From Ensifer sp. BR816 (lineage in GTDB: Bacteria; Pseudomonadota; Alphaproteobacteria; Rhizobiales; Rhizobiaceae), in NCBI RefSeq assembly GCF_000378985.1, contig NZ_KB905370.1:3124604-3188603 (forward strand): DNA of 64,000 nucleotides. The letters are read 5' to 3'. Positions 17,131 through 26,064 of the stretch are shown in pieces. A program made the position numbers and the translations under genes. The notes below the pieces were generated by a model. It had not been told where the DNA came from, did not search any database, and worked only from the letters and a program-made list of their open reading frames with translations. Position 1 is the stretch's first letter. Each line of letters starts with the position of its first letter.

Positions 17131-18342
17131 TTACGATGCCGCAATCCGGGCGCGTTTGCCGTCGAGCACGAGGAGCAGCACGAGCCCTGCGAGCCCAGCG
17201 GCGGCGCCGAGCAGCGCGGTCCCGGAATAGTCGCTGAAGCGCGTACCGATCGCGAAGAGCACAGCACTGAGCGCTCCGCCCTGGAAGATGTTGACCGCGA
17301 TCAGCGAACTGCCGAGCCCCGGCCGATCGGCGATCAGGTCCTGGAGGTAGGTGATCGGAATGCTGATCAGCGCCGCCGCACCGAAACCGCTGACAAGCGT
17401 CAGCGCGTAGACGTGCCAGGGCCGGTCCGAAAAGCCGAGCAGCGCCAGATAGACCACATAGACAGCGGTGCCGAGCGCCAGGGCATCGACATGGCTGAGG
17501 CTGTATTGAACGCGGCCCCAGACCAGGATGAAAGCCACTTCCAACAGCGCCACGACGCCAACAACGATGCCGATATCGGTAGCGGTGCCGCCGGCCGCCC
17601 CGGTGACTATCAAGGGAAGGACCGCCGCATTGACATGCAGGGTCGAGGAGATGAGCGCGATTGCGGCAAGCCGCACGATCACAGGCGGCGAGAGGATTTC
17701 CGCGAAGGAAGCGAGATAGGAAAGCCGTTTCCCAAGGGCCGGACCGACTCCGGCTGTGGGCGGCAACAGGAAGCCGACCATCAGGAGGTTGGCGGCGCAG
17801 CAAAGGCTCGCCAGCAGATAGGCCGGCAGCATGCTGCCGCGCGCCGAGAGCACGAAGCCGACCACGCCCGGGACCAGTACCCAGGAAAGCGAGATGGCTG
17901 CCCTCACTGCCGAGTTGACCGCAGCCGCGTCCCTGCCGCCCATGTGGTTGGCCGCTGTGCGTACATTGGCGAAGAGGAGCGAATTGAGCGCACCGTAGAT
18001 CGGCAGAAGCAGCAGCGTAGCCAGCACGAAGCTCGCCTTCGCCGGCCAGGCATAGACCATCCCATAGCCGACGACACCGAAGAGAATGGCCGCCAGCATC
18101 AGCGTGCGGTAATTGCCGACGCGGTCCGCGACGATGCCGACGGTGACGCTGACAATGACGTTGAGCAAGGCGGCGGCGAAGATCAGTGCCGAGTAGAACG
18201 CGTCGCCCAGGCCCAGTTCGGTGATGCCGACCACCGACTGATACGGCGAGGTCGCGGCCCCGGCGAAGCCGAAGAGGAATATGGCGAGCATGCTCGCCCG
18301 AATGACCGGGTTTCGCATGGCAGTGAGCAGCGACGAAGACAT
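17131..18342 (-). CDS. MFS transporter resembling sugar-efflux (SET) family
   Basis: 403 residues from the ATG at 18342; a second in-frame ATG at 18318 (MRNPVIR) is possible. About twelve hydrophobic helices. The first-helix segment FLFGFAGAATSPYQS and the RAAISLSWVLVPGVVGFVLS stretch resemble the SetA/B group, where RAQLSLAWVIGPP-type sequence occurs. Substrate unknown; sugars or sugar conjugates fit the family and the neighbouring GH20. It lies 79 bases downstream of the MlrC gene on the same strand and is probably the last gene of the RpiR-linked unit. Confidence 0.75.
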   Translation of the reverse strand: MSSSLLTAMRNPVIRASMLAIFLFGFAGAATSPYQSVVGITELGLGDAFYSALIFAAALLNVIVSVTVGIVADRVGNYRTLMLAAILFGVVGYGMVYAWPAKASFVLATLLLLPIYGALNSLLFANVRTAANHMGGRDAAAVNSAVRAAISLSWVLVPGVVGFVLSARGSMLPAYLLASLCCAANLLMVGFLLPPTAGVGPALGKRLSYLASFAEILSPPVIVRLAAIALISSTLHVNAAVLPLIVTGAAGGTATDIGIVVGVVALLEVAFILVWGRVQYSLSHVDALALGTAVYVVYLALLGFSDRPWHVYALTLVSGFGAAALISIPITYLQDLIADRPGLGSSLIAVNIFQGGALSAVLFAIGTRFSDYSGTALLGAAAGLAGLVLLLVLDGKRARIAAS

Positions 18343-18421
18343 GGAGGGGCATTCCGCGGAAGAGGCGAGGTCAATTCTGCCCACCCAAACCATCGGGCGG
18401 GGTCGTGCGGCTGTGGCGGCG

Positions 18422-19855
18422 TCAGGTCCAGCGGGCGGACAGCCGCGCCTTGGGCGTGAAGTCGAAGTCGCGATCGAAGGGGAAGATCGGCCGCTGCCGC
18501 CGCTCGCTCGCGAGCTTCTCGATGTCCTGATTGACGACACCGTCGGTGAGCGCCAACAGGTTGGGATTGGCGATCGGCGCGAGTTCCGGTGAAAGGTAAC
18601 CGGACTTGACCACCAGCAGGCGGACCGCCTCTGGGTCGAGACCGAGCCGGCGGAAATCCTCGATATCGTGATAGGGGCGCCGCCGGGCCGAAAGCACGAC
18701 GGTGATGCCGCCCGCATCAACGACCGCCTGGCGCTCCGCAAGGGAGCCGGGATCGTCGAGCCTGACGACCTTCGCCGCGGCTTCGACGGCAGCGCTCGAG
18801 GGGTCGAGGCTCCCGCCGATCCGAAGGGCCAGGGTCGAACCCTCGCCTGCGGCAAAGCAGGCATCGACCGCCGGCTGATCGGCAATTCCGGCAATGAGCG
18901 CGCCCTGCCAATCACGTGCCAGAAGCGCCTTCAACACATCGGCACGGTCGCCGACGCCCCCGCCGGTCGGGTTGTCGCCGGAGTCCGCCAGAATGACCGG
19001 CTTCGTCGCCGCGCCTTCGGCAATGTCGAGCATCGCATCAAGGGTTCCGGTTACCGGACCGAAGCGGAAGTTTTCCCGGGAATCCCAGTAGCTTGCGGCG
19101 ATTTCCTCCGCCGCTTTCAAAGCGGCTTCCTGGTCCGATCCGGTCACGACCGCGCAGGCGGTGGAGCGCGGCTCATCCGCCCAGACGTAACCCACCATCA
19201 GATTGGCATCGAGAACCCCGGCCCGTTCATCAATCTCGGGCAGGATTCGATAAAGGCTTGCCGCAGGCTCATCCTCCGTCGAGGTCCTCTCTCCGGGCAG
19301 AAGCAGCGGCACCGGCGCCCAGGCGACGCCCGGTCGCGCGCCTGTGCGCAGCGCCTCGACCAGCATGGTCCAAGCCCGCACCATAGTCTCGCGCGTATCG
19401 ATATGCGGGGCCGTCCGGTAGGCAGCGAAGATGTCGATCTGGTCGATGATCCGCTGGCTGACATTGCCGTGCAGGTCATAGCTGACGGCAATCGGGCAGC
19501 TGGGACCGACGACGGCACGGGCGGCCGAAATCCAATCGCCCTCCGCATCGTCCAAGCCGTCGACCTTGATCGCGCCATGCATGGCGAGATACAGTCCGTC
19601 GACCGGCAGGGCGGCCTTCAACCCCTCCAGGAACTCCGCCTTGAAGGCCTCATAGGCCGGCCGCGAAACGGGTCCGCCGGGGACGGCGCGGGCATGGAGC
19701 AGCGGAACATGTTCCACATCCTCTGCGTCGAGGAAGCTGAAATAGTCGGCCCGCAGCAAGTCCTCGCCCCTCAGGACTCGAAAGTCCTCGACCGACATCA
19801 GCACGGGCGAATAGGTGCTGCATTCCGTATGGATTCCACCGACGGCGATCCGCAT
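18422..19855 (-). CDS. MlrC/M81-family metallopeptidase-like protein (copy 1)
   Basis: 477 residues from the ATG at 19855 (MRIAVGGIHTECSTYSP, the usual family N-terminus). A GTG at 19867 overlapping the GH20 stop is an alternative. Family hallmarks are GGIHTEC, LYLAMHGA, the metal-binding D-x-H in SYDLHGNVS, APHIDTRET, and DSGDNPTGGGVGD in the C-terminal MlrC domain. The named member, MlrC, cleaves the linear microcystin tetrapeptide. Cellular substrates elsewhere are largely unknown. It lies 8 bases downstream of GH20. A diverged paralogue is at 24552. Confidence 0.88.
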   Translation of the reverse strand: MRIAVGGIHTECSTYSPVLMSVEDFRVLRGEDLLRADYFSFLDAEDVEHVPLLHARAVPGGPVSRPAYEAFKAEFLEGLKAALPVDGLYLAMHGAIKVDGLDDAEGDWISAARAVVGPSCPIAVSYDLHGNVSQRIIDQIDIFAAYRTAPHIDTRETMVRAWTMLVEALRTGARPGVAWAPVPLLLPGERTSTEDEPAASLYRILPEIDERAGVLDANLMVGYVWADEPRSTACAVVTGSDQEAALKAAEEIAASYWDSRENFRFGPVTGTLDAMLDIAEGAATKPVILADSGDNPTGGGVGDRADVLKALLARDWQGALIAGIADQPAVDACFAAGEGSTLALRIGGSLDPSSAAVEAAAKVVRLDDPGSLAERQAVVDAGGITVVLSARRRPYHDIEDFRRLGLDPEAVRLLVVKSGYLSPELAPIANPNLLALTDGVVNQDIEKLASERRQRPIFPFDRDFDFTPKARLSARWT

Positions 19856-19863
19856 GCGCAAAC

Positions 19864-21783
19864 TCACAAGATCGGGCTCAGGGGAGCGATCGCCGCAAAG
19901 CGTAGCCAGTCCTTCTCGGCCTTCGGCGTCCAGGCCGCCTCGGCGATCGCCGGCAAGCGCGGGAAGACGAGCCGGTTGAAGTAGCCGCGCGACAGAAAAT
20001 GCTCCGACCAGATGCAGGCCTGCACACCCTTCATGCGGCTCTTCAGCTCTTCCGGGAACTCGCCTTCCGCCTCGTAGGCATAGGTATGCGCCGGCGTTGC
20101 CGTGCCGGCCCAGCTTGCGCCGGGCTCCTGCCAGGCTTCCGCCTGGGCCATGTCGAGGTAGTAGGCCTGGCCGGGCGTCATGACGACGTCATAACCCTCG
20201 TGCGCCAGTTCGATGCCGACCTTGGGGTTCTCCCAGGCCATCAGCAGCGTGTCCTCGGTTCCGACACCGCCGCCATGGGCGACCTCGTTCCAGCCGACCA
20301 GCTTCCGGCCGCGCGCCGTCAGCATCTGCTTCACCTTCTTCAGGAAGAAGGACTGCAGCGCGAAGGTGCCGGAGATGCCTTCCTCCTCCATCAGCCTGCG
20401 CGCCAGCGGCGAGGCGAGCCACGAGCCGTTCGCCACCTCGTCGCCGCCGATGTGGATATAGCGGCTCGGGAAAAGCTCGACCATTTCGTCGAAGACCTTC
20501 TCGAGGAATTCGTAGGTGAGTGGGACGGCTGGATTGAGCGCATTGTTGGGGTAGCCCTGGACGGAATGATAGCTCTCCGGCGCCTCCTGGCCATCCGCGA
20601 GTTCGGGAAGCGCGACGAGGGCCGCGGTGCTGTGGCCGGGAATGTCGATCTCCGGCACCACCTCGACATTAAGCGCGGCCGCATGCGCGACGATGGCCTT
20701 GACCTCCTCCTGGCTGTAAAAGCCGCCCGCGGGCTCCGCCCCGTTGCCGAGCTGCGGCAGCAGTGGCTCGTCCGGCCCGCGCAGCACGCCGAGCGTCGCC
20801 AGGGTCGGAAAAGCCTTGATCTCAAGGCGCCACGCCTCATCGTCGGTCAGGTGCCAATGGAAGATGTTGAGCTTGAACCAGGCAAGAATGTCGATCAGCC
20901 GCAGGACGTCGGCCGCCGGATAGAACTGCCGCGACACGTCGAGATGGCAGCCGCGCCAAGCATAGCGCGGTTGGTCGGCAATCGTACCCGAGGCAGGAAA
21001 ACGGAATTTGCCGGCATGGCTGCGCGCCCCGTCGAGGAGTTGCGCGAGCGTCGTCAGGCCGTACTGCCGTCCGGCGGCACCCCCGTATTCGAGCCGGATG
21101 TCATCGCCGGAGAAGCCAAGCCTGTAAGCCTCGCCTCCGAGTTCGCTTTTCTCCACAAAGATAACCGGCACCCCTTGCTCCGATGGTGCGAGGCTGAAGG
21201 GAGCGTGCCCGGCGGCAAAGAGCCGATGAAACAGTGCCAGCACGTTCGAGACCGCCTCGACATCCTCCGCGCTGCTTCCCGCGGCCGGGTAGAGGACCAC
21301 GGGAAATCCTTCTCCTGCTACGGCGTCGATCTTCGCCGGCCAGGGCTGTAGCGCGAATGGCAGGTCAAGCCTGCCTTCGGGCAGACGGGCCGGCGGCGGT
21401 TCGCTGGTGGCTCCCTCGAGCCGAAGGTCCGAGACCGCCACCGGCACATGCTTGCCGTCGGAGAGCGTCAGGTAGGCCGATTTCGCCCCGTCGGTGCAAT
21501 GCCTGGCCTGCCGATGCAGGCCGCTGACGATGAAGGTCCAGCCTTCCCCCGGCTGAAGGACCAGCCCTTCGGGTGGCGCGAATTCATGGAAATTGGCGTT
21601 GCGGCGCAGGAAGACGGCGTTCTCGCAGGCAGCCGGATCGATGACGCGGGTGAGCGAGGTGTAGACGAGACGGAAGCCGCTAAGCGGTTTACCGGACAGA
21701 TTGAAGAGCGTGAAAGTGAAGCGTCCGTTGGGGTCGCCATCCGGCTGCCAGGCAGATTCAAGGCGATATGAGACCGGCTGCAT
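19864..21783 (-). CDS. Glycoside hydrolase family 20 beta-N-acetylhexosaminidase
   Basis: 639 residues. The ATG at 21783 is favoured over the ATG at 21789 because a GGAGG site sits 6 bases before it and would abut the other. The N-terminal beta-sandwich domain is followed by the GH20b-like segment (about residues 150-275) and the TIM barrel. YAWRGCHLDVSRQFYP and the catalytic HIGGDEV (Asp448-Glu449) are intact for substrate-assisted retaining hydrolysis. No signal peptide is visible, so it is probably cytoplasmic, acting on imported GlcNAc/GalNAc-containing oligosaccharides. It follows the SDR gene by 22 bases. Confidence 0.92.
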   Translation of the reverse strand: MQPVSYRLESAWQPDGDPNGRFTFTLFNLSGKPLSGFRLVYTSLTRVIDPAACENAVFLRRNANFHEFAPPEGLVLQPGEGWTFIVSGLHRQARHCTDGAKSAYLTLSDGKHVPVAVSDLRLEGATSEPPPARLPEGRLDLPFALQPWPAKIDAVAGEGFPVVLYPAAGSSAEDVEAVSNVLALFHRLFAAGHAPFSLAPSEQGVPVIFVEKSELGGEAYRLGFSGDDIRLEYGGAAGRQYGLTTLAQLLDGARSHAGKFRFPASGTIADQPRYAWRGCHLDVSRQFYPAADVLRLIDILAWFKLNIFHWHLTDDEAWRLEIKAFPTLATLGVLRGPDEPLLPQLGNGAEPAGGFYSQEEVKAIVAHAAALNVEVVPEIDIPGHSTAALVALPELADGQEAPESYHSVQGYPNNALNPAVPLTYEFLEKVFDEMVELFPSRYIHIGGDEVANGSWLASPLARRLMEEEGISGTFALQSFFLKKVKQMLTARGRKLVGWNEVAHGGGVGTEDTLLMAWENPKVGIELAHEGYDVVMTPGQAYYLDMAQAEAWQEPGASWAGTATPAHTYAYEAEGEFPEELKSRMKGVQACIWSEHFLSRGYFNRLVFPRLPAIAEAAWTPKAEKDWLRFAAIAPLSPIL

Positions 21784-21805
21784 GGGCATCCTCCAATGGG
21801 ATTGG

Positions 21806-22582
21806 TCAATAATGGCTGGACTGCGAGAAGGTGCGGGCGAGTTCGGCCTGGCCGGCGGTGAGGCCGCAATCGACCGGCAGGCAGACGCCGGATATGGCGC
21901 CCGCCTGCGGCCCGGCCAGGAAATGGACGGCATTGGCGACGTCTTCGGGATTGACGATGCGCTGCAGCGGATACCAGCGTTTCGCCTCCTCGAAGACTTC
22001 CGGATTGGCAGCGGCGCGGGCCTCCCAGGCCCGGGTGCGCACCGTGCCCGGCGCGACCGCATTCGAGCGAATGCCGAACTTGCCGTATTCGACAGCGATC
22101 AGCCGGGTCAGATGCAGAAGGCCGGCCTTGGCGCAGCTGTAGGCCGGATGACCGAAAACGCTTATTCCGTTGACGGAAGCGATGTTGACGACCGAGCCCC
22201 TGCTCTCCTTCAGCATGTCCTCGACTGCCCGGAAGCAGAGGAAGGCGGCTTCGAGATTGAGGGCATTGTCCATCCGCCAGATGTCCTGCGTCGTTTCCTG
22301 CAGGCTGACGGCGCGCGCAGCGCCGGCATTGTTGACGAGCGTATGGACGACGCCAAGCGCGGCCGCGGCTGCGGCCATGGCGGTCACGCTCGCCGCATCC
22401 GTCACGTCGCAGGCGACGGCCGCGAACCGGTCCTCTGCGCCGAGATCGCGCGCAACTTCAGCTGCCGCATCGCCATCGATATCGGCGAGAAGGACGATGT
22501 CGTGTCCATCCAACAGGCGACGGGCGATGGCCCGGCCGATGTCGCCGGCTGCGCCTGTGACGATCGCTACGGATTTCGGCAT
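21806..22582 (-). CDS. Short-chain dehydrogenase/reductase (classical, active-site intact)
   Basis: 258 residues from the ATG at 22582 (MPKSVAIVTGA). An in-frame ATG at 22633 would overlap the RpiR gene. The NAD(P)-binding TGAAGDIGRA, NNAGAA, catalytic Ser in NIASVNG and YSCAKAG (Tyr-x-x-x-Lys) are all present. PVDCGLTAGQ near the C-terminus is typical of sugar- or polyol-type SDRs. It would oxidise or reduce a carbonyl/alcohol on a catabolic intermediate. It lies in the minus-strand unit between RpiR and GH20. Confidence 0.9.
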   Translation of the reverse strand: MPKSVAIVTGAAGDIGRAIARRLLDGHDIVLLADIDGDAAAEVARDLGAEDRFAAVACDVTDAASVTAMAAAAAALGVVHTLVNNAGAARAVSLQETTQDIWRMDNALNLEAAFLCFRAVEDMLKESRGSVVNIASVNGISVFGHPAYSCAKAGLLHLTRLIAVEYGKFGIRSNAVAPGTVRTRAWEARAAANPEVFEEAKRWYPLQRIVNPEDVANAVHFLAGPQAGAISGVCLPVDCGLTAGQAELARTFSQSSHY

Positions 22583-22601
22583 GCGGGCTTGTTCTGCCAC
22601 A

Positions 22602-23465
22602 TCAGTCTCCGAGAAGCTGGCGATCGTCGCCATCCCTGTGCGCCACCAGCTGCTGCTTGATGCGCCTGAGCGTTGCAGTGGCCTGTGGCTGGACCCGATA
22701 GGCCACCAGGCTGGCAAGGATGTCGACCAGCGCCACATAGGCGATGCGCGTGGATGTCGGACGGTAGATGTTGTTGCCCTCAGGCAGATCGACCGGAACG
22801 GTGACGTCGGCGGCGCGAGCAACCGGGCTGCCGGTCTGGGTGAGCGCGATGGTCGGCACCTTGGCGTCGCGGGCGAGGCTGAAGGCGCGCACCAGCTCGG
22901 TGTTGCGCCCGGAAAAGGACGAGCCGATGATCACGTCGCTCTGCCTGGCCGCTGCCGCGAGCATCAATTGCATGCTGTGGTCGGAACTCGCGGTGATGCG
23001 CAAACCGAGACGGAACAGGCGGTTCTGCAGTTCCCCCGCGATCATCGAGGAATTGCCGCCCGATCCGAAGGCATAGATCATTTCCGCCCCGGCCAACCGG
23101 TCAGCGGCCTGTTCGAGGGCGGCAAGGTCGAGCGAGCGATGCAGCAGGAACAGCGCGTTCTGCGCCTTGGTGATGATGTCCTGGGCGACGTCGCCGGTCT
23201 CCTGGCTTTTCGGCTCGGGCTTGAGATAGCGCATACCGACATAGGCCGTACGTGCCAGTTGCACCTTGAAATCGGAAAAACTCTCGCAACCCAAGCGCCG
23301 ACAGAAGCGTGTCACCGTCGGCGGGGAGACATCAGCCTTGCCGGCGAGCTCGATGATCGATGCGTTGACGGCAAATTCGAAATCATTGAGCAGAATATCG
23401 GCGATCCGGCTTTCCGATTGCGAAAGCCGCTCCTTCTCATGCTGCAGGGTTGCGAAAATATCCAT
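22602..23465 (-). CDS. RpiR-family transcriptional regulator (HTH + SIS domain)
   Basis: 287 residues from the ATG at 23465, preceded by AGGAG. The N-terminal RpiR helix-turn-helix (IIELAGKADVSPPTVTRFCR) is followed by a SIS sugar-phosphate isomerase-like domain with FGSGGNSSMIAGELQNRL and GSSFSGRNTEL. RpiR/MurR proteins usually bind phosphosugars, including amino-sugar derivatives. It sits inside the RidA-RpiR-SDR-GH20-MlrC-MFS unit. Candidate operators are the TGAAA/TTTCA-type sites at 23947-24032, and possibly 35515-35602 in front of the sugar ABC operon. Confidence 0.9.
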   Translation of the reverse strand: MDIFATLQHEKERLSQSESRIADILLNDFEFAVNASIIELAGKADVSPPTVTRFCRRLGCESFSDFKVQLARTAYVGMRYLKPEPKSQETGDVAQDIITKAQNALFLLHRSLDLAALEQAADRLAGAEMIYAFGSGGNSSMIAGELQNRLFRLGLRITASSDHSMQLMLAAAARQSDVIIGSSFSGRNTELVRAFSLARDAKVPTIALTQTGSPVARAADVTVPVDLPEGNNIYRPTSTRIAYVALVDILASLVAYRVQPQATATLRRIKQQLVAHRDGDDRQLLGD

Positions 23466-23531
23466 CCGGACGGCCACTCCTATTTCTGATTGGGCCGCGG
23501 GATGCGGGCGGAAAACCGCACACACCTTTCC

Positions 23532-23933
23532 TTATCCCGCGACATGGGCGTCCTTAGGCTTGTAGGCGACGCAGTCGATCTCCACCTTGCAATCGACCAT
23601 CATCGAAGACTGCACGCAGGCACGGGCCGGCGGATGAGCTCCAAAATATTCCTGATAGATCTTGTTGAAGCTCCAGAAATCGCGCGGGTCGTCAAGCCAG
23701 ACGCCGACTCTCACCACATGCTGGATACCGTAGTCGGCCTCCCTCAAAATGGCCAGCAGATTGCCGATCGCCTTGTGGGTTTGCGCTACGATGCTGCCTT
23801 CGATCACCTCGCCGTTCTCCATGGCCACCTGCCCGGAGACGTAAAGCCAGCCGTCAGCTTCCACGGCTCGCGCGAAGGGCAGCGGTTTACCGCCCGCCCC
23901 CATCTGTTCGGCGCCATAACGTTTGAGTGACAT
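23532..23933 (-). CDS. RidA/YjgF/TdcF-family protein (copy 1)
   Basis: 133 residues, the standard trimer-subunit length. The substrate-carboxylate arginine is in ARACVQS, and the conserved YVSGQVA and VRVGVWLDD segments are visible. RidA proteins hydrolyse reactive enamine/imine intermediates made by PLP enzymes; other subgroups act in specific catabolic pathways. It is the first gene of the minus-strand RpiR unit, 66 bases upstream of rpiR. An AAAGGT ribosome site precedes its ATG. Its promoter region is shared with the divergent NTF2-like gene. Confidence 0.9.
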   Translation of the reverse strand: MSLKRYGAEQMGAGGKPLPFARAVEADGWLYVSGQVAMENGEVIEGSIVAQTHKAIGNLLAILREADYGIQHVVRVGVWLDDPRDFWSFNKIYQEYFGAHPPARACVQSSMMVDCKVEIDCVAYKPKDAHVAG

Positions 23934-23946
23934 TAGCGGACCTTTT

Positions 23947-24032
23947 GCAAATTATTTTCGTGTTGCGTTGACAAATCACCATACAAAGCGGAATTTGGCC
24001 AGAGAAAAACATAGTTCATGAAAAGAATTTCA
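23947..24032. promoter_or_regulatory. Divergent control region with two GAAAA-x-AATTT sites (candidate RpiR operators)
   Basis: In the 116-bp gap between RidA and the NTF2-like gene: site B GCAAATTATTTTCG (23947-23960), whose complement reads CGAAAATAATTTGC, and site A TGAAAAGAATTTCA (24019-24032), with TGAAA/TTTCA inverted arms. TTGCGTTGACAAA (23963-23975) lies between them. The same three elements, with identical 72-bp A-B spacing, precede the Gfo/sugar ABC operon (35515-35602). RpiR binding is inferred from location. Confidence 0.6.
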
Positions 24033-24049
24033 ATACGAGGCGAAAACAC

Positions 24050-24538
24050 ATGCGGGATCCCTTCCGGAATCCGTTCCCAGGCGGCGACGCCGCCAGGCAC
24101 TCTATCTGGGAGATGCTGGTGACCCGGGACATTGACGCTTTCCTCTCGGCCGACTGGTCGATGGTGGCGGGCGATTTCGTCGAAGACGGCTTCATCGGCA
24201 TCGACGGAAAGCGAAAGACCGATCCTGACGACTGGCGGCTCACCTTCCCGTCGCTCGCCGCCTATCGCGAAGAGTGGCTCCGCCAGGCACGGGACTTCGC
24301 CGAACAGTCCTTCGCCGAGGATGTGCGCACGGCGATCTTCACGACGACGACGCTCGAAGACATCGAAGTCAGTGGCGACCGGGCGCTCGCCCGCAAGAAG
24401 TTCGATGGCGAGATCAGGAAGGCCGACGGCAGCGTCGATGTCTTGAAGTGGCAAACGGTCTATTATTGCCGGCTGCATGAAGGCCGGTGGAAGATCTCTG
24501 GCTTCACCGGTTATCTGCCGAACCCGATGAGTGATTGA
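24050..24538 (+). CDS. SnoaL/NTF2-like domain protein of unknown function
   Basis: 162 residues with composition and pattern of the NTF2/SnoaL-like cone fold: an N-terminal helix (WEMLVTRDIDAFLSADWSMV), a middle helix, then C-terminal strands (FTTTTLEDIEVSGDRALARKKFDG, WQTVYYCRLHEGRWKISGF). No catalytic residues can be assigned; such proteins may be small isomerases/hydratases or ligand carriers. GAGG precedes the ATG. The TGAAA/TTTCA site A lies 18 bases upstream. It reads into the second MlrC gene 13 bases later, so the two are cotranscribed. Confidence 0.72.
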   Translation: MRDPFRNPFPGGDAARHSIWEMLVTRDIDAFLSADWSMVAGDFVEDGFIGIDGKRKTDPDDWRLTFPSLAAYREEWLRQARDFAEQSFAEDVRTAIFTTTTLEDIEVSGDRALARKKFDGEIRKADGSVDVLKWQTVYYCRLHEGRWKISGFTGYLPNPMSD

Positions 24539-24551
24539 GAGGGCGACGGCA

Positions 24552-26027
24552 TTGCGCATTTTCACAGCGGCCCTGGCGACCGAAACCAACACCTTCTCTC
24601 CGATCTGCATCGACAGGCGCGCCTTCGAAGCGTCGCTCTATGCGCCTCCGGGCAAGCATCCGGAAACGCCGACGCTCTGCACCGCGCCGATCACTGTCGG
24701 CCGCCGCGTGGCGGCCGAGAAGGGCTGGCAGCTGATCGAGGGAACGGCCGCCTGGGCGGACCCGGCCGGGCTGGTCAACCGGCAGACTTTTGAGGATTTG
24801 CGCGACGAGATCCTCGGGCAGTTGCGTGCGGCACTCCCGGTCGATGCCGTCGTGCTTGGCCTGCACGGGGCGATGGTCGCCGACGGCTACGAGGACACCG
24901 AGGGCGACCTCCTGGCGCGCGTGCGCGAGATCGTCGGGCCGGAAGTGCTCGTCTGCGTCGAGCTCGACCCGCACAGCCATCTCACCGAAAAGCGCGTCGC
25001 GGCCGCCGATTTCTTCGTCTTCTTCAAGGAATTCCCGCACACGGATTTCGTCGATCGCGCCGAAGACCTCTGGCGCATCGTCATCGATACGCTCGAAGGG
25101 CGCATCCGCCCGGTGATGTCGGTATTCGATTGCCGGATGATCGACGTGTTTCCGACATCGCGCGAACCGATGCGCAGCTTCGTCGACAAGCTGATAGGGA
25201 TCGAGCGCGAGGATCCGGACGTCCTGTCGCTGTCGGTCGTGCACGGCTTCATGGCCGGCGACGTCCCGGAAATGGGTACCAAGATGGTTGTCGTGACCGA
25301 CGGCCGCCCGGAGAGGGGTCAGACGCTCGCCCGCGAACTCGGCCTCGAACTTTTCGAAAGGCGCGGCACCTTCCGCATGCCGGAGATCGACGAGAGGCAG
25401 GCGGTCGCCGCGGCGATCGCAGCACCCGCCGGCCCGGTGGTCATCGCCGACATGTGGGACAATCCCGGCGGCGGCACGGCGGGCGATGCGACCGTGGTGC
25501 TGGAGGAGCTTCTCGCCAAAGGCGTCACCGATGCGGCGATCGGCACGATCTGGGATCCGATGGCCGTGCAGATCTGCATGGCGGCCGGCGAAGGCGCGGA
25601 AATCCCCTTGCGCTTCGGCGCAAAATCGGCTCCCGGCACGGGCGATCCGATCGACGGCACCGTCACGGTGGTACGGCTGGTGCGCAATGCCGAAATGCGC
25701 TTCGGCGAGAGCTTCGCGCCCTTCGGCGATGCCGCACACATCCAGTATCGCGGTATCGACATCATCTTGAATTCGACACGCGCCCAGAGCTTCGACCCGA
25801 GCCTGTTCTCGGTCATGGGTATCGATCCGAGCGCGAAGAAAATCCTGGTGGTCAAATCGACGAACCACTTCTACGCCTCATTCTCGAAGATCGCGTCGCA
25901 AATTCTCTACTGCTCGGCCGGAACACCCTACCCCAACGATCCGGCGAAAACGCCCTATCGGCGCGCGCGGCGCGATATCTGGCCGATCATGAGCGATCCG
26001 CACGCATCGGAGCTGGGCGCAGCTTGA
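24552..26027 (+). CDS. MlrC/M81-family metallopeptidase-like protein (copy 2)
   Basis: 491 residues. The TTG at 24552 is chosen because GAGAGGG lies 8 bases upstream and the product then begins (M)RIFTAALATETNTFSP, the family norm. A GTG at 24531 is weaker. Motifs: LGLHGAMVADGYED, ELDPHSHLT (D-x-H metal site), EFPHTDFVDRA, and the MlrC C-terminal DMWDNPGGGTAGDATVV. It is clearly diverged from copy 1, so the two probably act on different substrates or steps. The gene converges on the LysR gene with a 37-base gap. Confidence 0.88.
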   Translation: MRIFTAALATETNTFSPICIDRRAFEASLYAPPGKHPETPTLCTAPITVGRRVAAEKGWQLIEGTAAWADPAGLVNRQTFEDLRDEILGQLRAALPVDAVVLGLHGAMVADGYEDTEGDLLARVREIVGPEVLVCVELDPHSHLTEKRVAAADFFVFFKEFPHTDFVDRAEDLWRIVIDTLEGRIRPVMSVFDCRMIDVFPTSREPMRSFVDKLIGIEREDPDVLSLSVVHGFMAGDVPEMGTKMVVVTDGRPERGQTLARELGLELFERRGTFRMPEIDERQAVAAAIAAPAGPVVIADMWDNPGGGTAGDATVVLEELLAKGVTDAAIGTIWDPMAVQICMAAGEGAEIPLRFGAKSAPGTGDPIDGTVTVVRLVRNAEMRFGESFAPFGDAAHIQYRGIDIILNSTRAQSFDPSLFSVMGIDPSAKKILVVKSTNHFYASFSKIASQILYCSAGTPYPNDPAKTPYRRARRDIWPIMSDPHASELGAA

Positions 26028-26064
26028 TGGAAAGGCCGCGGCCGGGGGGCGTCCCAGCTTGCTG

